Source: Perilla frutescens
Lineage: Eukaryota > Streptophyta > Magnoliopsida > Lamiales > Lamiaceae
DNA length: 64,000 bases
Assembly: GCA_026008535.1 (NCBI GenBank)
Contig: BRKX01000002.1
Location: forward strand, 75,475,380 to 75,539,379
Direction: 5' to 3'
Shown: positions 23,849-34,934 of the stretch, in pieces
Position numbering within the stretch: the stretch's first letter is position 1
Layout: the number at the start of each line of letters is the position of its first letter
Program-made: the position numbers and the translations under genes
The notes under the pieces: generated by a model
What the model was told of the DNA's origin: nothing
What the model saw: only the letters and a program-made list of their open reading frames with translations
Databases searched by the model: none

Positions 23849-24957
23849 CTGCTTCAAGAAGTAAATTATGTAAAAGTAGCTTTGAGGAAGGAATATATGT
23901 CGTTTTTCTTGTATCAAACTCCATGCTCTTTATAATTGTGTTAGGCATCTTCGAATCTCTCAGAGCTTAAATGATTTAAAAGAAGATACACCCTAACATC
24001 TTTATAACCATTTGAGAGCACATAGGAAAAAAACTAGGCCAGCATAAACAAAGAACATGAACCAATCCATTTTCGTAAATAGAAACCATTGCCATCTGTA
24101 AGACTGTAGCTAAACGTGTAGTGCATCAATACTTTCCAAGATATCTTCATCAAGTCATAGCCTTTCGGAATTCAATCTTTAACCATGGAATTTTCGTAGT
24201 TCAAACTAAAGTCAGAGAGGCTCAATTTCTCTGAGATTTTATGATGAAAAAGTAACCATAAGTAAAAGTGATCCAAGTCAAGCCCTATTCCTACACTACA
24301 TTCCCAACCAGCAAGAATATCCCACAGCAATCAGACTCTAAATAGCATTCAAACATCAGATCATCATACATGTAGTGAACAACCAAGAAATATATGAGCA
24401 TGGTTCAAACGAGCCACAAAGCCAATAAGCATGATTCCTCTTCCTTTCGACTAAAACTAGGTTACAAGGTAGATGTAAGGAAACATAATGTAATAGTTAC
24501 CTGCAACTATAATGTTCTTGAAATGAGGCGGACAAGGTATATATCGCGTAATCAACTTATTACAAGAAGTTATAAATCATCTGCTCCTCCCCTGCACCTG
24601 TTCAAGCCAAAAAAACAAAAGACCACAAAAAAAAACTTACATTCCAATTCCAGCTACATGGACATGATGCACATTCAACCCTCTATACATCAAATTTACC
24701 CTTTCAATTCAATCAACAATAAAACAGTGCAACCCCCCCCCCCCCCAACACACACCCAAATAAGCATATTACACACACACACAGAGGAATAAACTAAATC
24801 CAATTCAACTGAAATGACTGAAACTCAACAGTCAAAACTTTGATCTCCATATTCATCATGAGAGCCACAAAACCCACATCAGAAACAACCATAGAAGGAC
24901 AACCCAGAAACAGAATCGAGCCACCGAAGCAGAAAAACAAGAACTTGTGCGACTTAC
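23849..24957 (-). other. 5' UTR intron of the transporter gene
   Basis: A donor GTAAGT (minus strand, starting at 24957) follows GCACAT, and an acceptor CAG ends immediately before the ATG at 23848. It is inferred from these sites and from a TATA box about 100 bp upstream of the donor. A C run of 14 or more bases lies at about 24731-24746 (G run on the transcribed sense strand). Confidence 0.6.
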
Positions 24958-25051
24958 ATGTGCATATACGGTTGAAAATTCTTGCAGGTTCTTACGTTAT
25001 GGGCGCGTAATAAATCCTAAGAAGAGTTGAAATGGGGTGATGAATTAGCCG

Positions 25052-25059
25052 TATTTATA
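25052..25059 (-). promoter_or_regulatory. Probable TATA box of the transporter gene
   Basis: TATAAATA on the minus strand. Transcription would start near 25025, giving a short non-coding first exon (about 24958-25025). Confidence 0.55.
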
Positions 25060-25115
25060 GACTTGGGAATTCAGTGGAGACATTATGGAAAAAGCCGTCT
25101 TGGTCTACTATCCGT

Positions 25116-25137
25116 GTCTCTCTCTCTCCTCCCCCTC

Positions 25138-25188
<51 letters not shown>
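25116..25188. repeat. Long (CT)n microsatellite in the transporter promoter
   Basis: About 70 bp of CT with a short interruption at 25129-25140, beginning some 60 bp upstream of the TATA box. Confidence 0.9.
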
Positions 25189-25192
<4 letters not shown>

Positions 25193-25390
25193 TTTTCTAA
25201 CATGGCTGGGTCATGAGCGCCGGCCTTGTCTACGAGTTAGGATTTGATTCGATTTAAGGAGATAATTTTTCCCAAATAATCCGTTTGCAAAAATATAAAA
25301 ATGTAATAATATAGAATCTCGATCCTATATTATTACATTTTTATATTTTTTCTAATATTTTAACTAAATTGATGATACATCATAGTTATG

Positions 25391-25812
25391 ATGGTAAACG
25401 AACTGAACCGACTTGAATACATTGATGTTCGAACTCAACTTGTTAATGAATATTCAAGCTCGAGCTCAATTCGATTGTTTTTCCTTTTGTTTGAGCTCGC
25501 CTCGATAAATATTTGTTATGCTCGAGCTCGGCTCGTGAAATGCTAAAAAATTTATTAATTGAACCCAAGCTCGAATGCTCGAAAAAAAAAACTCATTTAA
25601 TTTACATGTTCAAGCTCGTTCTCGAAAGAATATATCTTATTTAATTTAACGGTTATAAATATTTACAATATTCATGAACATGTTCGATAAAGTCCGAGCT
25701 CGAATATGTTTGCGAGTTGGCCGAGACTAATACTAATGTGTTCAAGACTCGAAAATGAACGAGTTTTTTTCGAACCGAGTTCCAAATAGCTTTTGAGCGG
25801 GTTTCAACACTA
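25391..25812. mobile_element. hAT-type repeat family D (GAGCTCG-rich), fragment
   Basis: Dense in CTCGAGCTCG and CGAGCTCG words, with TTCAAGCTCGAGCTC and GCTCGGCTCGTGAAAT. Same family as 26414-26771, but the ends are worn (GGTAAACGAACTGAACC at the left, GGGTTTCAACACTAATC at the right). Confidence 0.5.
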
Positions 25813-26413
25813 ATCATAATATAATTATCAAATTATTTTAATGTAACATAAATCGATGGAATATATTTCATTATTAGTAAGGAGCTAGACATTTTTAATC
25901 CCTTCTTGTCTTCCTTAATTTGATTTTAAAAAAAAAAGACCCAAAAAGAAATTAGAAAGCAAGTATCACAAATATAAAATAAACACGAATATTACTAACA
26001 ACAAATGGGATTGTTTACATTTTAGAAAATTTAGGAGGTATATTTGTAAGAAATATGACTTTATGAGTTAAAATTTTGCCCTTTTGAGATGTGAAATAAA
26101 TAGTTCTGAAATTTTCGAAACTATTTTACCAAATTAAGGCATGTCATGTTACATCTAATGATGATTTATTTCTCCCAAAAAATAAATCTATACTCGTAGC
26201 ATCTAAAACGTGAGTGTGCACGAGATATTTGATGTAGAAGATGTTTAGTTATATTTGAAATGTAATAATCATGACTTATCTGCATAATTAATGCCTTTGC
26301 TTGAAATGTTTTGGTTTTTGGGACACGTCTCATTGATAATTGTATCTTAAAATCATATATAAATTCACATAAATTAAAAGATCTAGATAATGTAATTTAA
26401 CAGAACTTAAAAT

Positions 26414-26771
26414 TAGGGGTGTAATCGAGCCGAGTCGAGCCGAGCAGAGTAATAGTCTTATCGAGCTCAAGATCGATAAGAAAAACTCGAAGCTCGACTC
26501 AACTCGAGCTCGGTCGAGCTTTGGTTTTTCGAGCTCGACTCGACTATGTATAAATATTAAATGAAAAATTATATTTATTGAATTTTAAATAAATATAGTT
26601 TTATTATTAGTGATACATGTGTAAATAATTAAATTATTAAGGGTAAATTTGCAATTGCACTAAAGTTTGATAAGACTCGCGAGCCTGTCGAGCTCACTAT
26701 TATGGAGCTTGAGCTGGAGCTCGATAACTACTCGAATAGCTCGAACTCGAGTCGATTCACTTACACCCCTA
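26414..26771. mobile_element. hAT-type MITE, family D
   Basis: Inverted ends TAGGGGTGTAA and TTACACCCCTA enclose a GAGCTCGA-rich interior. The flanks ACTTAAAA and ACTTAAGA look like an 8-bp target duplication with one change. Non-coding, about 358 bp. Confidence 0.65.
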
Positions 26772-27207
26772 CTTAAGATCTGTGAATTCATCCCAATAAC
26801 TATACCACTCTATCTCAAAAGGCCCATTTAGAAAGGCCCAATATGATACAATGACCCACAAAGATTTAGGAATTACGGCCCAATTTTCTCCACGCCAGTT
26901 TGCAAGAAATGTAATTACATTTTATTTTCTTCATTCCACCAAAGTACTATAAATAATACATAAAAGTTATTTTTCTTCATTTCTTGAAAAATAAAGGCAA
27001 AAATTTGAACACACCTATTGTACTGAACTATTTCGGTTAGACGAAAAATCATGATACTTTTCAATAATAGAAATTATACAATTTTTAATCTAAAAATTAT
27101 AGTAATAATTATTAAAATGTTGCGGCCCTTTTGTTTTTAGCAGTAATTTTCAGTAAAATAAACTTAGAAGTGACACTTTTCGTTATTATAAATGATACTT
27201 TTTTTGT

Positions 27208-27361
27208 CCCCATAAGGATGGTCTAGTGGTGGAGTGATGTTATCTTGAGACCAAATGTCTGAAGTTCGAATCCCACCACCAACATCACTAGGTGTAAACC
27301 TGTCACACCTGGTTTGCCGTGAATCTCGATAGCGGCTGCCGGTTACTATTGACAAAAAAAA
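27208..27361 (+). mobile_element. tRNA-derived SINE, best preserved copy
   Basis: A box AAGGATGGTCTAGTGGTGG, B box AGTTCGAATCCCACC about 40 bp on, then ATCACTAGGTGTAAACCTG, GAATCTCGATAGCGGCTGCC and a short A-rich tail. The tRNA-related head plus unrelated body plus A-rich end is the SINE layout. Confidence 0.75.
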
Positions 27362-28060
27362 TGATATTTTTTTCGTTTACCATAAAACTTGACGTACATC
27401 CACCTCAAAAATAAATTATTACAGTATACATTACAGGCATGTTAAAAAAAAGAGTATCAAATTTTATTTTGGTGTATAAATAGACACGACAATTGTTTTA
27501 GATATATCTCGAACTCATATGTCGGTGTATTATAATTTATAAGTATAAACTATAGAACTTACACAATACTTAGGGAATTTTTTTGGGGATAAATTTTATG
27601 TTGGTGCCCGCAATTTGGTTTTTTAATAAAATAATTTTGTATTTTTTTTAATTATATTCTGGGGACATACACGATGACATTAATAGATGTTAATTATATT
27701 GATTTGATCCCGATTTTTTTTACTCTATGCTATGTTAACGATATTGATGTATTTAAGAAAAAAAATCAAGAACAATATAATCAACATCTATCAAAAGAGT
27801 AAGATATGCCCCCAAAATATTTTTTTATTACAAATAAAGAATCGGGGTTTGGTACATGTAAATCTTTCCCTAGTCATAGAGTTGTCAAATTAAGCTTCGC
27901 GGATCCAATTTTAGGATTGGATTGGGCTAACAAAATATCACAACACATGAACATAGTTTATCAAAACCCAAAAGCAACCACAACACATGTAGCTTGATGA
28001 TATTTCTTCTCTTACAAGGCTGAGAGACCACAGTACGAATCTCAATATGCATAATTCATA
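27362..28060. other. Intergenic, nothing recognised
   Basis: AT-rich sequence without a supportable gene or a repeat I can place. Confidence 0.5.
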
Positions 28061-28400
28061 TTTACCTAGAGCATTTCTCTTTAAAAAAAAACGTACGTCA
28101 AATCTAACATCATTCAAGTTGAGCTCGTCCCATAATCTAGATTTAGCGCATGCAGATCGAACCCACCACACTATCTAGATCTCCTTAATCCAAATTTACC
28201 TAGAACGTTTTTCTAAAAATACCCCATCAAATCTAACGCCATTAGGTCAAGCTCTCCCACCGTCATCCAAATTTACCTAGCGACATTCAAGCCAATCCCC
28301 GTAATCTATATTTACCACCATTCATGTCGAACCTGCTCTGTAATCTAGATTTATCTTGGTTGAACCAACCTTATAATCTAGTCTAGATCTTCATAATTTG
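28060..28400. repeat. Diverged 'TCTAGATTTACCT' repeat upstream of gene copy 1
   Basis: Several loose copies of a unit containing CATAATCTAGATTTA, GTCGAACCTGCTC and CAAATCTAAC. The same words make up the ~200-bp tandem array at 33708-34690 in front of the second gene copy, so this repeat seems to belong to the duplicated block. Confidence 0.5.
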
Positions 28401-28678
28401 GTTGGATGCAAATTATAGGGAATACTCTTATTTATAAATTATAATGGTGCAATATGTTAAAATTTGAATTTTTAGGGCTATAATGTAAATCAAATATTAT
28501 TCAAGGGTGTAAGTTGTTAGCCAGCCACCTTCACTAGCAATCAAAAAACTCCCATTTATCAAATATTACCCCAAAAACACAACAACACGCACAAACACGC
28601 ACCTTCTACCAGTCTAGGGTTTCTTCCTGCGTAATCGAAGCAACGCCAAAATTCGATTTTGTTTCGGAGGTTTTGCTA

Positions 28679-31276
28679 ATGGCGAAGAAGAGGAAAGCCG
28701 ACGCGACGCGGCTGGACGAGGTGGATCGAGGCATGTACACCGCTTTCTGCAGCGCCGCCAACTCCCTCTCGCAGCTCTACTCGCAGGCCGTCAACCACCA
28801 GCGCCTCTCCTTCCAGGCCGGAGAACGTCACGCCATGGTTTGTTTCCCCCTTCTATGTCGTTTTGCGTTTTTGAATTTTGTGTGTGTCGAATTTTGGGTA
28901 GGTGCAAATTGAGCGGTAATTTGATGCTGTTTATCTTAGCCGAGAGCGATTGAGCTGCTGGAATGGAGAAATTTAGGTTGATACTTGATATTTGATATGA
29001 TCGATTAATAATTTATATGCGTATGCATACGTTTGTTTTGCTTTGGCTCTGGGAATTTTGGTCTCTGTAATTCTTTTAGCTCAATTATAGTTTTTGTGGA
29101 CTTCTTCTTATTGATGCAATATCTGAAATATGTCGTGTTTTCCAATATGTGCGAATGGGATAATATCCAAGTTTAGAATCAATTAGTTTTGAGTTTTTTT
29201 TTTTTTTTTGGGTTGTTTAAGGGATTTTACCTGCCAAATAATTACTTTTGACTCACCATAATCTGTTTTCTGGCTGTAGGAGAAGCTTTATAGTTGGATT
29301 TTGAGGCAGCAAGAAAATGGTATCCGAGTGATGCCCGGTGACATACTCGCCTATGTGCAGGTCTCTCCTTTTTTATATGATTAAGTTGAGATTGCACGAG
29401 TTACCTTTTCACTTGTCATTTCCTAGTTCTGTTGGTTTGGGTCACCAATGTAAGTTGTCAATGATGAATTTATTTTTGAATACGTTGGTTTTTGTTTTCT
29501 TGAATTGTCTGATGTGTAACTTTGGTCAGTTATCCTTGCTTATGCCAAAAACATTGGAATGTTAATTAGTTTATGTGTTTCCTTGCTATTTTTTGATGAG
29601 TAATTTAGCGAGCCTTGTTTGTGGAACAATATAACCTTGTTATCAGATGGGTACTTCACAACAAAGCAATAATCTCTCGTGGCTTCTTGTACGTTTTATT
29701 CAATTAGTTCTGAAATAGAAATTGTTATTGCAAGTTAGTTCCCTTTCTTTTGAACCAAAATATGTGGTGCAAAATTATAAAAAATAGAATGTGGAACGTG
29801 TTGTTATTATATTGGTCAGGATAGTAAAGATGTCTTTACTTTGCTGTTGGAGGATGATGATCAAACTTGGTGTTTCATTTTTTTTTAAGTTCTTCTGATG
29901 GAGCTTACATTTGTTATAATTCCGACGTCTGAGTTTTCAGCTAATCACAAGGCCATCAATTGGCATATCATTTTTTTTTTGTGAAGTTTGGATTTTTACT
30001 TAACCTGCCGCTAGGACAACTTTTAAACAAATGGAAAAATTAAAACTCGAGTAATCGTTGTTTTGGTGGTTGTTGGTTTGGGGTACTGGGGAGATCAAGA
30101 ATTGGGGAGGCTTACCTTTTCTATAAACTGAAGTCATCTTAGAATCATTTGTAGATCATCATATTTCCAGATAAATACATGATATTTCGTGCCCCACAAT
30201 GTGGAAACCAAATTCATTTTGTGGTCGCTGTTTCATTTGACGGGTTGATGGTTGTGCGGACATCTATTTGGTTTTTTTGCCTTATAGATCATTATTTTTT
30301 TCATTTTTCTTTTGTTTTGGCCTTCTTTACACTCCTCTCTTTTATTATTTTCCATATTTTTGTTTTTCTTTTGGCACCACAAGCAAAAGTGGTTAAGAAT
30401 AGAGGACAAAGGTGCTTGGGTCCTTGAGTTAGGAGAACATCATTTTCTCATCTCAGGCTACAAATTTGTTCTGTCAGCTCTTCATGATGGCACAAGCCAG
30501 TTTTGTTTATGTTGTCACATACTTTAGCTTGGCACTCTTTTCTATGAAATTTTGTTGCTGACTGTCAGTACCATAATTTATACCTGATTCGAATAGTCAG
30601 TTCTCAGTGCCTACATTGTTTGTTGAATGTGTTTTCTTTGTTTGTAGACGAGCCTTCGGTAAATTTTCACATTTCACAATCAGAAAGGAAAACTGTGCAA
30701 TGGTGTTGATATCTACTTTTATGGATCTGCATAGTATTACTTGCCAATTTAATTTCCATTGCCCCTGTATTTCTATGTGCTGCTTTTGTTGCCGCACTCT
30801 TCCGTATTCCACCCTTTTCAAAAGGAGGAAAAAAGGAAGGCTAAATTTGATATCCTTCAGCCTCTGTTCTTATGGCGACTTTGAAAAATTTGCAGAACGA
30901 GCTCGATTATGGATCGGAAGACACTCCATCTTTGCCACTCCTACAGCAGCAACAGTCTCAAACTGCGACGCATTCAACTCACTCAGGACATCCCGTATCT
31001 TCCAATGCATTTGGTCCTTCAACTGTCGGACAAGGACTGCGCTCGGGCAACTCAGAGCAAACTAAAAACTCGGTATTTTCTAACGCTCTCTCTAGTCCTG
31101 TTCGTCGAAGCCTCCAGCACTACCACCTTTCACAGGGAGGCAGTCACTACGCAAACAATGCTACGCGGAGCAATGATAGTAATGGCAACCAAACCCGAGA
31201 TCCTAACCCCCCTAGTTCTAACGACACTTCGATGGACATGCATGCAGACAGCCCCAGCCATGATTCGCCGTACTAA
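28679..31276 (+). CDS. Small conserved plant protein of unknown function, copy 1
   Basis: Three exons: 28679-28837, 29280-29360 and 30896-31276, total 621 nt, 206 residues, all GT-AG and in frame. The N-terminal ~80 residues (LDEVDRGMYTAFCSAANSLS, then QAGERHAMEKLYSWILRQQE) look helical and well conserved; the C-terminal half is a polar Ser/Gln/Asn-rich tail with SSPVRRSLQHYHLSQ and a final SNDTSMDMHADSPSHDSPY. A KKRK cluster at residues 3-6 could be a nuclear signal. I recognise it as a plant family usually left uncharacterised or auto-named holocarboxylase synthetase; no biotin-ligase domain is present. The ATG at 28679 is preferred because the second copy starts at the same codon. A CTAGGGTTT motif at about 28613 is typical of plant 5' regions. 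Confidence 0.85.
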
Positions 31277-31680
31277 ACTCACCTACAGCTAGAGCAAACA
31301 AGACAGCAAATTGTAGTTAAGGAAAGTGCGGACAAGGTTGAAGTGCAAGTCATCAGTCGAAGCCCCGCACCCCGCTGTGTTGTCTGTTCATGTACTCCGG
31401 CGGAAGGTTTGTCGAGTTTGAATTAATCATGAAATGCTATTGATCTTGCGGTTTCTTTTCATGTTGATATTTATTCATATCATTGCCCTTGTGATTTCTT
31501 CTTTCTAGCAAGTCTTTCATATTAACTATATTGTTCCATTATTTTCTATACAATGCTGCAACAGTTTTTTTTTTTTTTTTTTGGATTTTCATTTATATGT
31601 AATGAAATGATGTAATGATATTGGAATTTCCTATATAAATTCAAATGAATTTAGATAGTAGTGTCGTCTCTCCTTCATTG
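31277..31680 (+). other. Probable 3' UTR of gene copy 1
   Basis: Alignable to the sequence after the second copy (GAAGGTTTGTC.AGTTTGAATTAAT, TGAAATGCTATTGATCTTGC, TTCATATCATTGCCC), so it belongs to the duplicated transcript unit. Contains a T run near 31566. Confidence 0.5.
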
Positions 31681-31752
31681 TCTATTTGTCTGTATAAGGC
31701 GTTTTGAGTTTATTCTAGAAGAACTTTACTATGATTTCAGTTGGAAATAAAT

Positions 31753-32003
31753 TACTTCCTTCATTTCTGATTAAGTGTTATTCTTGATGAATGCACACAT
31801 ATTAATAAATATATTAATTAGATAATCAAATTACCTTATACACTCTTATGTGAATACATTAAATGAGTTCAATATGATTGCTTGAATGCATTAAATGGGG
31901 GCAAATATGAGAAAAATGTGAAATTTTTACCTCAATTGTGTAAAATGACATTTTTTGTGAAACAAAAAAGTGCTAGAATGACACTTGTGAAACAGGGGGA
32001 GTA
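31753..32003 (-). mobile_element. Stowaway-like MITE, family A copy 3 (inverted)
   Basis: Inverse of the 690-926 and 9070-9310 elements. Edges TACTTCCTTCATTTCTGA and AACAGGGGGAGTA. Confidence 0.6.
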
Positions 32004-32199
32004 GTGTATTAAGTCGGTTCGCTTGAACTATGCTATTAATTTTTTTTTTCACCCACAAAATTTACTTTAACTATTTAAAATTAATTAATTATTAAATTAC
32101 TTAAATATCATTTCAAATTAAGAAGTCTCTCTCTCTCTCTCGTGTATAAAGTAAAAAATCGTAGTGTAAATAGGCACCCTCAATAAATAATTGAAGGCA

Positions 32200-32480
32200 A
32201 ACATTTCCCTGCAGCGGATGCAAATAACACTATTTCAGACGGGTCGGGTTAAACCCGCGCTTTTACCCGGTCAATCCGCAAAAAAATAGAAAAAGCGGTT
32301 AAATGAGTATCAACCGTCTCACTAAAAAGTATCACCAAAAATTCGAAAAATATCATCTGTATCATTAAAAAGTAAGGGGTCTGCTAGTTATTTTATACTT
32401 GTTTATTTAGTTCAAATTGTGATTTTTTCCATTCGAATTAATGTTTAGAGCTTAGTAGTTTAGAGTTTTATTAGTGTTCA
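32200..32480. repeat. GTATCA-motif repeat fragment
   Basis: AACCCGCGC, CCCGGTCAATCCGC and ACTAAAAAGTATCACC resemble the foldback element at 38464-38823, but only part of it is present. Confidence 0.35.
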
Positions 32481-32486
32481 TGATTT

Positions 32487-32745
32487 TTTAAAGGGTTCAT
32501 GTTTTTTATGGGTTTTTTTAGGGTTTATGGTTTTTTAGGGGTTTTTTTTTTATTTTTTTGAGGGGTTTTTTTAGGGTATATTTTGTGTTTTTTATAGTTT
32601 TTTGGGGGGGTGTTTTTAGGGGTTTATTTTGTGTTTATTAGGATTTTTTGGGGGTGTTTTTAGGGGTTTATTTTGTGTTTTTTAAGGTTTTTTTGGGGTG
32701 TTTTTAGGGGTTTATTTTGTATGTTTTAGGGTTTCTTAATTCTAT
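32487..32745. repeat. Minisatellite with TTTAGGG-like words
   Basis: About four copies of a ~57-bp unit built from GGGTGTTTTTAGGGGTTTA, TTTTGTGTTTTTTA and TTTTTTGGGG, preceded by shorter TTTTTTAGGGTTT variants. G-rich on the plus strand. Confidence 0.7.
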
Positions 32746-33707
32746 TTAATACTCATTTCAAACAAATTAAATCAATTTATTTTAATTTTAGAGTTCACTA
32801 ATATTTTTTTGGGTATATATTTTTGGGAACAAATAAAATTGATAAAAAAAAAAGACAAAAACAAGTACAAAAAATTGCCAGAAAAACTGAAAAAAAAGAG
32901 AAAAAAACAGACAGAAAGAAAAATAGACGGGCGCGTGGGCCCCACGTGCCGCGCGTGGACCCACGCACCGTCTGAAATTCTGAAATACCACTATTTGCGG
33001 CAGTGCCACGTGGAATACCAACTCATAATTGAAATGGTCAATCAATAGAAAGATTATTAACTTCGGTTGTGTGATATGTAGGAATGAGATGATAATATGG
33101 CATAACATGGTAATTTGGCTATTTTAAATGAAATGGAAAAATATGACTATATCCTTTTATTTTATTAAACATAACAATATATCTTGAATGATAAATTGGC
33201 CAATTCAAATAAATTTCGTTTAATTTTTGTACTTTGTTACTAATAACTACAAATCGTGATAACAAATAAAACTTATCGAACAATTATGTGTATATCTCAT
33301 TTATTAGCGTTATAAATGAGTATACCTCAAACATTGACATCATTCGAATCATCTGACTCATCAGTCGTGAGATTCCGTGATCTATAAATTTCGAGATTGT
33401 ATAAATCACTATGATCGTTAGATATTACTATTTTTTAAAATTATATTTAAGCATCTTTGTTTTTTATATTGATCGAGAATCAAGCAAAAGAGCACACAAA
33501 AACTTTTTTGTAATTATATTCACATTGAATTTATTATTTAATAAACTTTATGATTAGCGCGTGATCACATTTTATATAATACTTTCATGCACTATGCAGT
33601 CATTCATAATTTTATTAGGTTTTATCTACCACTTAGTCTAAGATATTGCAATTTCAATTAGTTTTTCCACTTTGTTCATCTCTCAAGAGCACATCGTATA
33701 GTTTAGA
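32746..33707. other. Intergenic with a partial family C copy
   Basis: 32760-32830 matches repeat family C (ATTAAATCAATTTATTTTAAT, GAGTTCACTAAT). 32927-32973 is a GC-rich imperfect hairpin around GCGTGGGCCCCACGTG. The rest is AT-rich and unrecognised. Confidence 0.45.
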
Positions 33708-34690
33708 CGGCATATTTCCTTATCACCGAAAGAGTGAATATAGAGATAGAGAAAAAAGAATACAACAATAAATCTATAACATAATTCAATTTGAGATTTA
33801 GCCCGTTTCATAATCTAGATTTACCTATATCTACTTAGGTCGAACCTGGTCTATGACCTAAGTTTACACGGTTGGTTATTATACATGAAAATAACTTGTC
33901 ACGAGAAAATCATCAAATAACAATGGCGTATTTCCCTATCACGGAAAGAGAAAGAGAGAGAGAGAGAGAGAGAAGAAACTTCAAGTCCAACGCCTCTCCA
34001 TTTGAGATCGAGCCCGTTCCATAATCTAGATTTACCTAGATCTACTTAGGTCGAATCTGCTCTATACCCTAGGTTTACACGGTTGGTTATTACACATGAA
34101 AATAACTTGTCACGAGAAAATCATCAAATAACAATGGCGTATTTCTCTATAACAGAGAGAGAGAGAAGAAACTTCAAGTCCAACGTCTCTCCATTTGAGA
34201 TCGAGCTCGTTCCATAATCTAGATTTACCTAGATCTACTTAGGTCAAATTTGCTCTACACCCTAGGTTTACATGTTTGGTTATTACAAATGAAAATAACT
34301 TGTCACGAGAAAATCATCAAATAACAACGGCGTATTTCCTTATCACGGAAAGAGAGAGAGAGAGAAAAAAAAAGAAACTTCAAGTCCAAGGCCACTGCAT
34401 TTGAGATCAAGCCCGTTCCATAATCCAAATTCACCTAGATCTACTTAGGTCGAACCTGCTCTGTGACCTAGATTTACATGGTTAGTTATTACACATAAAA
34501 AGAGTTTATCAAATCATCAATTATAACGGCGTATTTCCCTATCACCGAAAGAGAGAGGCAAAAAAAAAAAACCAACACCAACATCAAATCTAGCCCCACT
34601 TAATTCGAGACCGAGCTCGTTCCATAATTTAGATTTATCCATATCTACTTAGGTCGAACTCGTTTCGTAACCTAGATTTACCCAGAACGC
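33708..34690. repeat. ~200-bp tandem repeat, five units, upstream of gene copy 2
   Basis: Units begin at CGGCATATTTCC/GGCGTATTTCC near 33708, 33925, 34136, 34329 and 34528, spaced 193-217 bp. Each holds CTATCACGGAAAGAGAGAG, a TTCAAGTCCAACGCC block, CGTTCCATAATCTAGATTTA, CTACTTAGGTCGAA and ACTTGTCACGAGAAAATCAT. GA-run length differs between units and explains most of the spacing change. Confidence 0.8.
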
Positions 34691-34934
34691 ATTCTCGGGA
34701 TAACGATTGCAGTTTCCTCGTAAAAAGGAAAAGAACACAACGCCACTTGGCACAGCGGAAGCACGAAATCAAACCCCCCCGCATATAAAATTTTTCCGTT
34801 TCCTTCTTCGATTCACATTTCACATTCCCCTTGGAATCAAAGCACCTTCTACCAGTCTAGGGTTTTCTTTCCGCGTAATCCAAGCAACGCAGAAATTCGA
34901 TTTTTTTTTTTTGTTTTGTTTCGGAGTTTAGCTG

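Noticed and set aside
28679..31276. Naming the duplicated gene pair holocarboxylase synthetase
   Set aside because: At about 205 residues with no biotin-protein-ligase motif, the name found in automatic annotations is not supported.
33708..34690. Regularly spaced repeats resembling a CRISPR array
   Set aside because: Units are ~200 bp and similar throughout, without short repeats and unique spacers, and the genome is a plant's.
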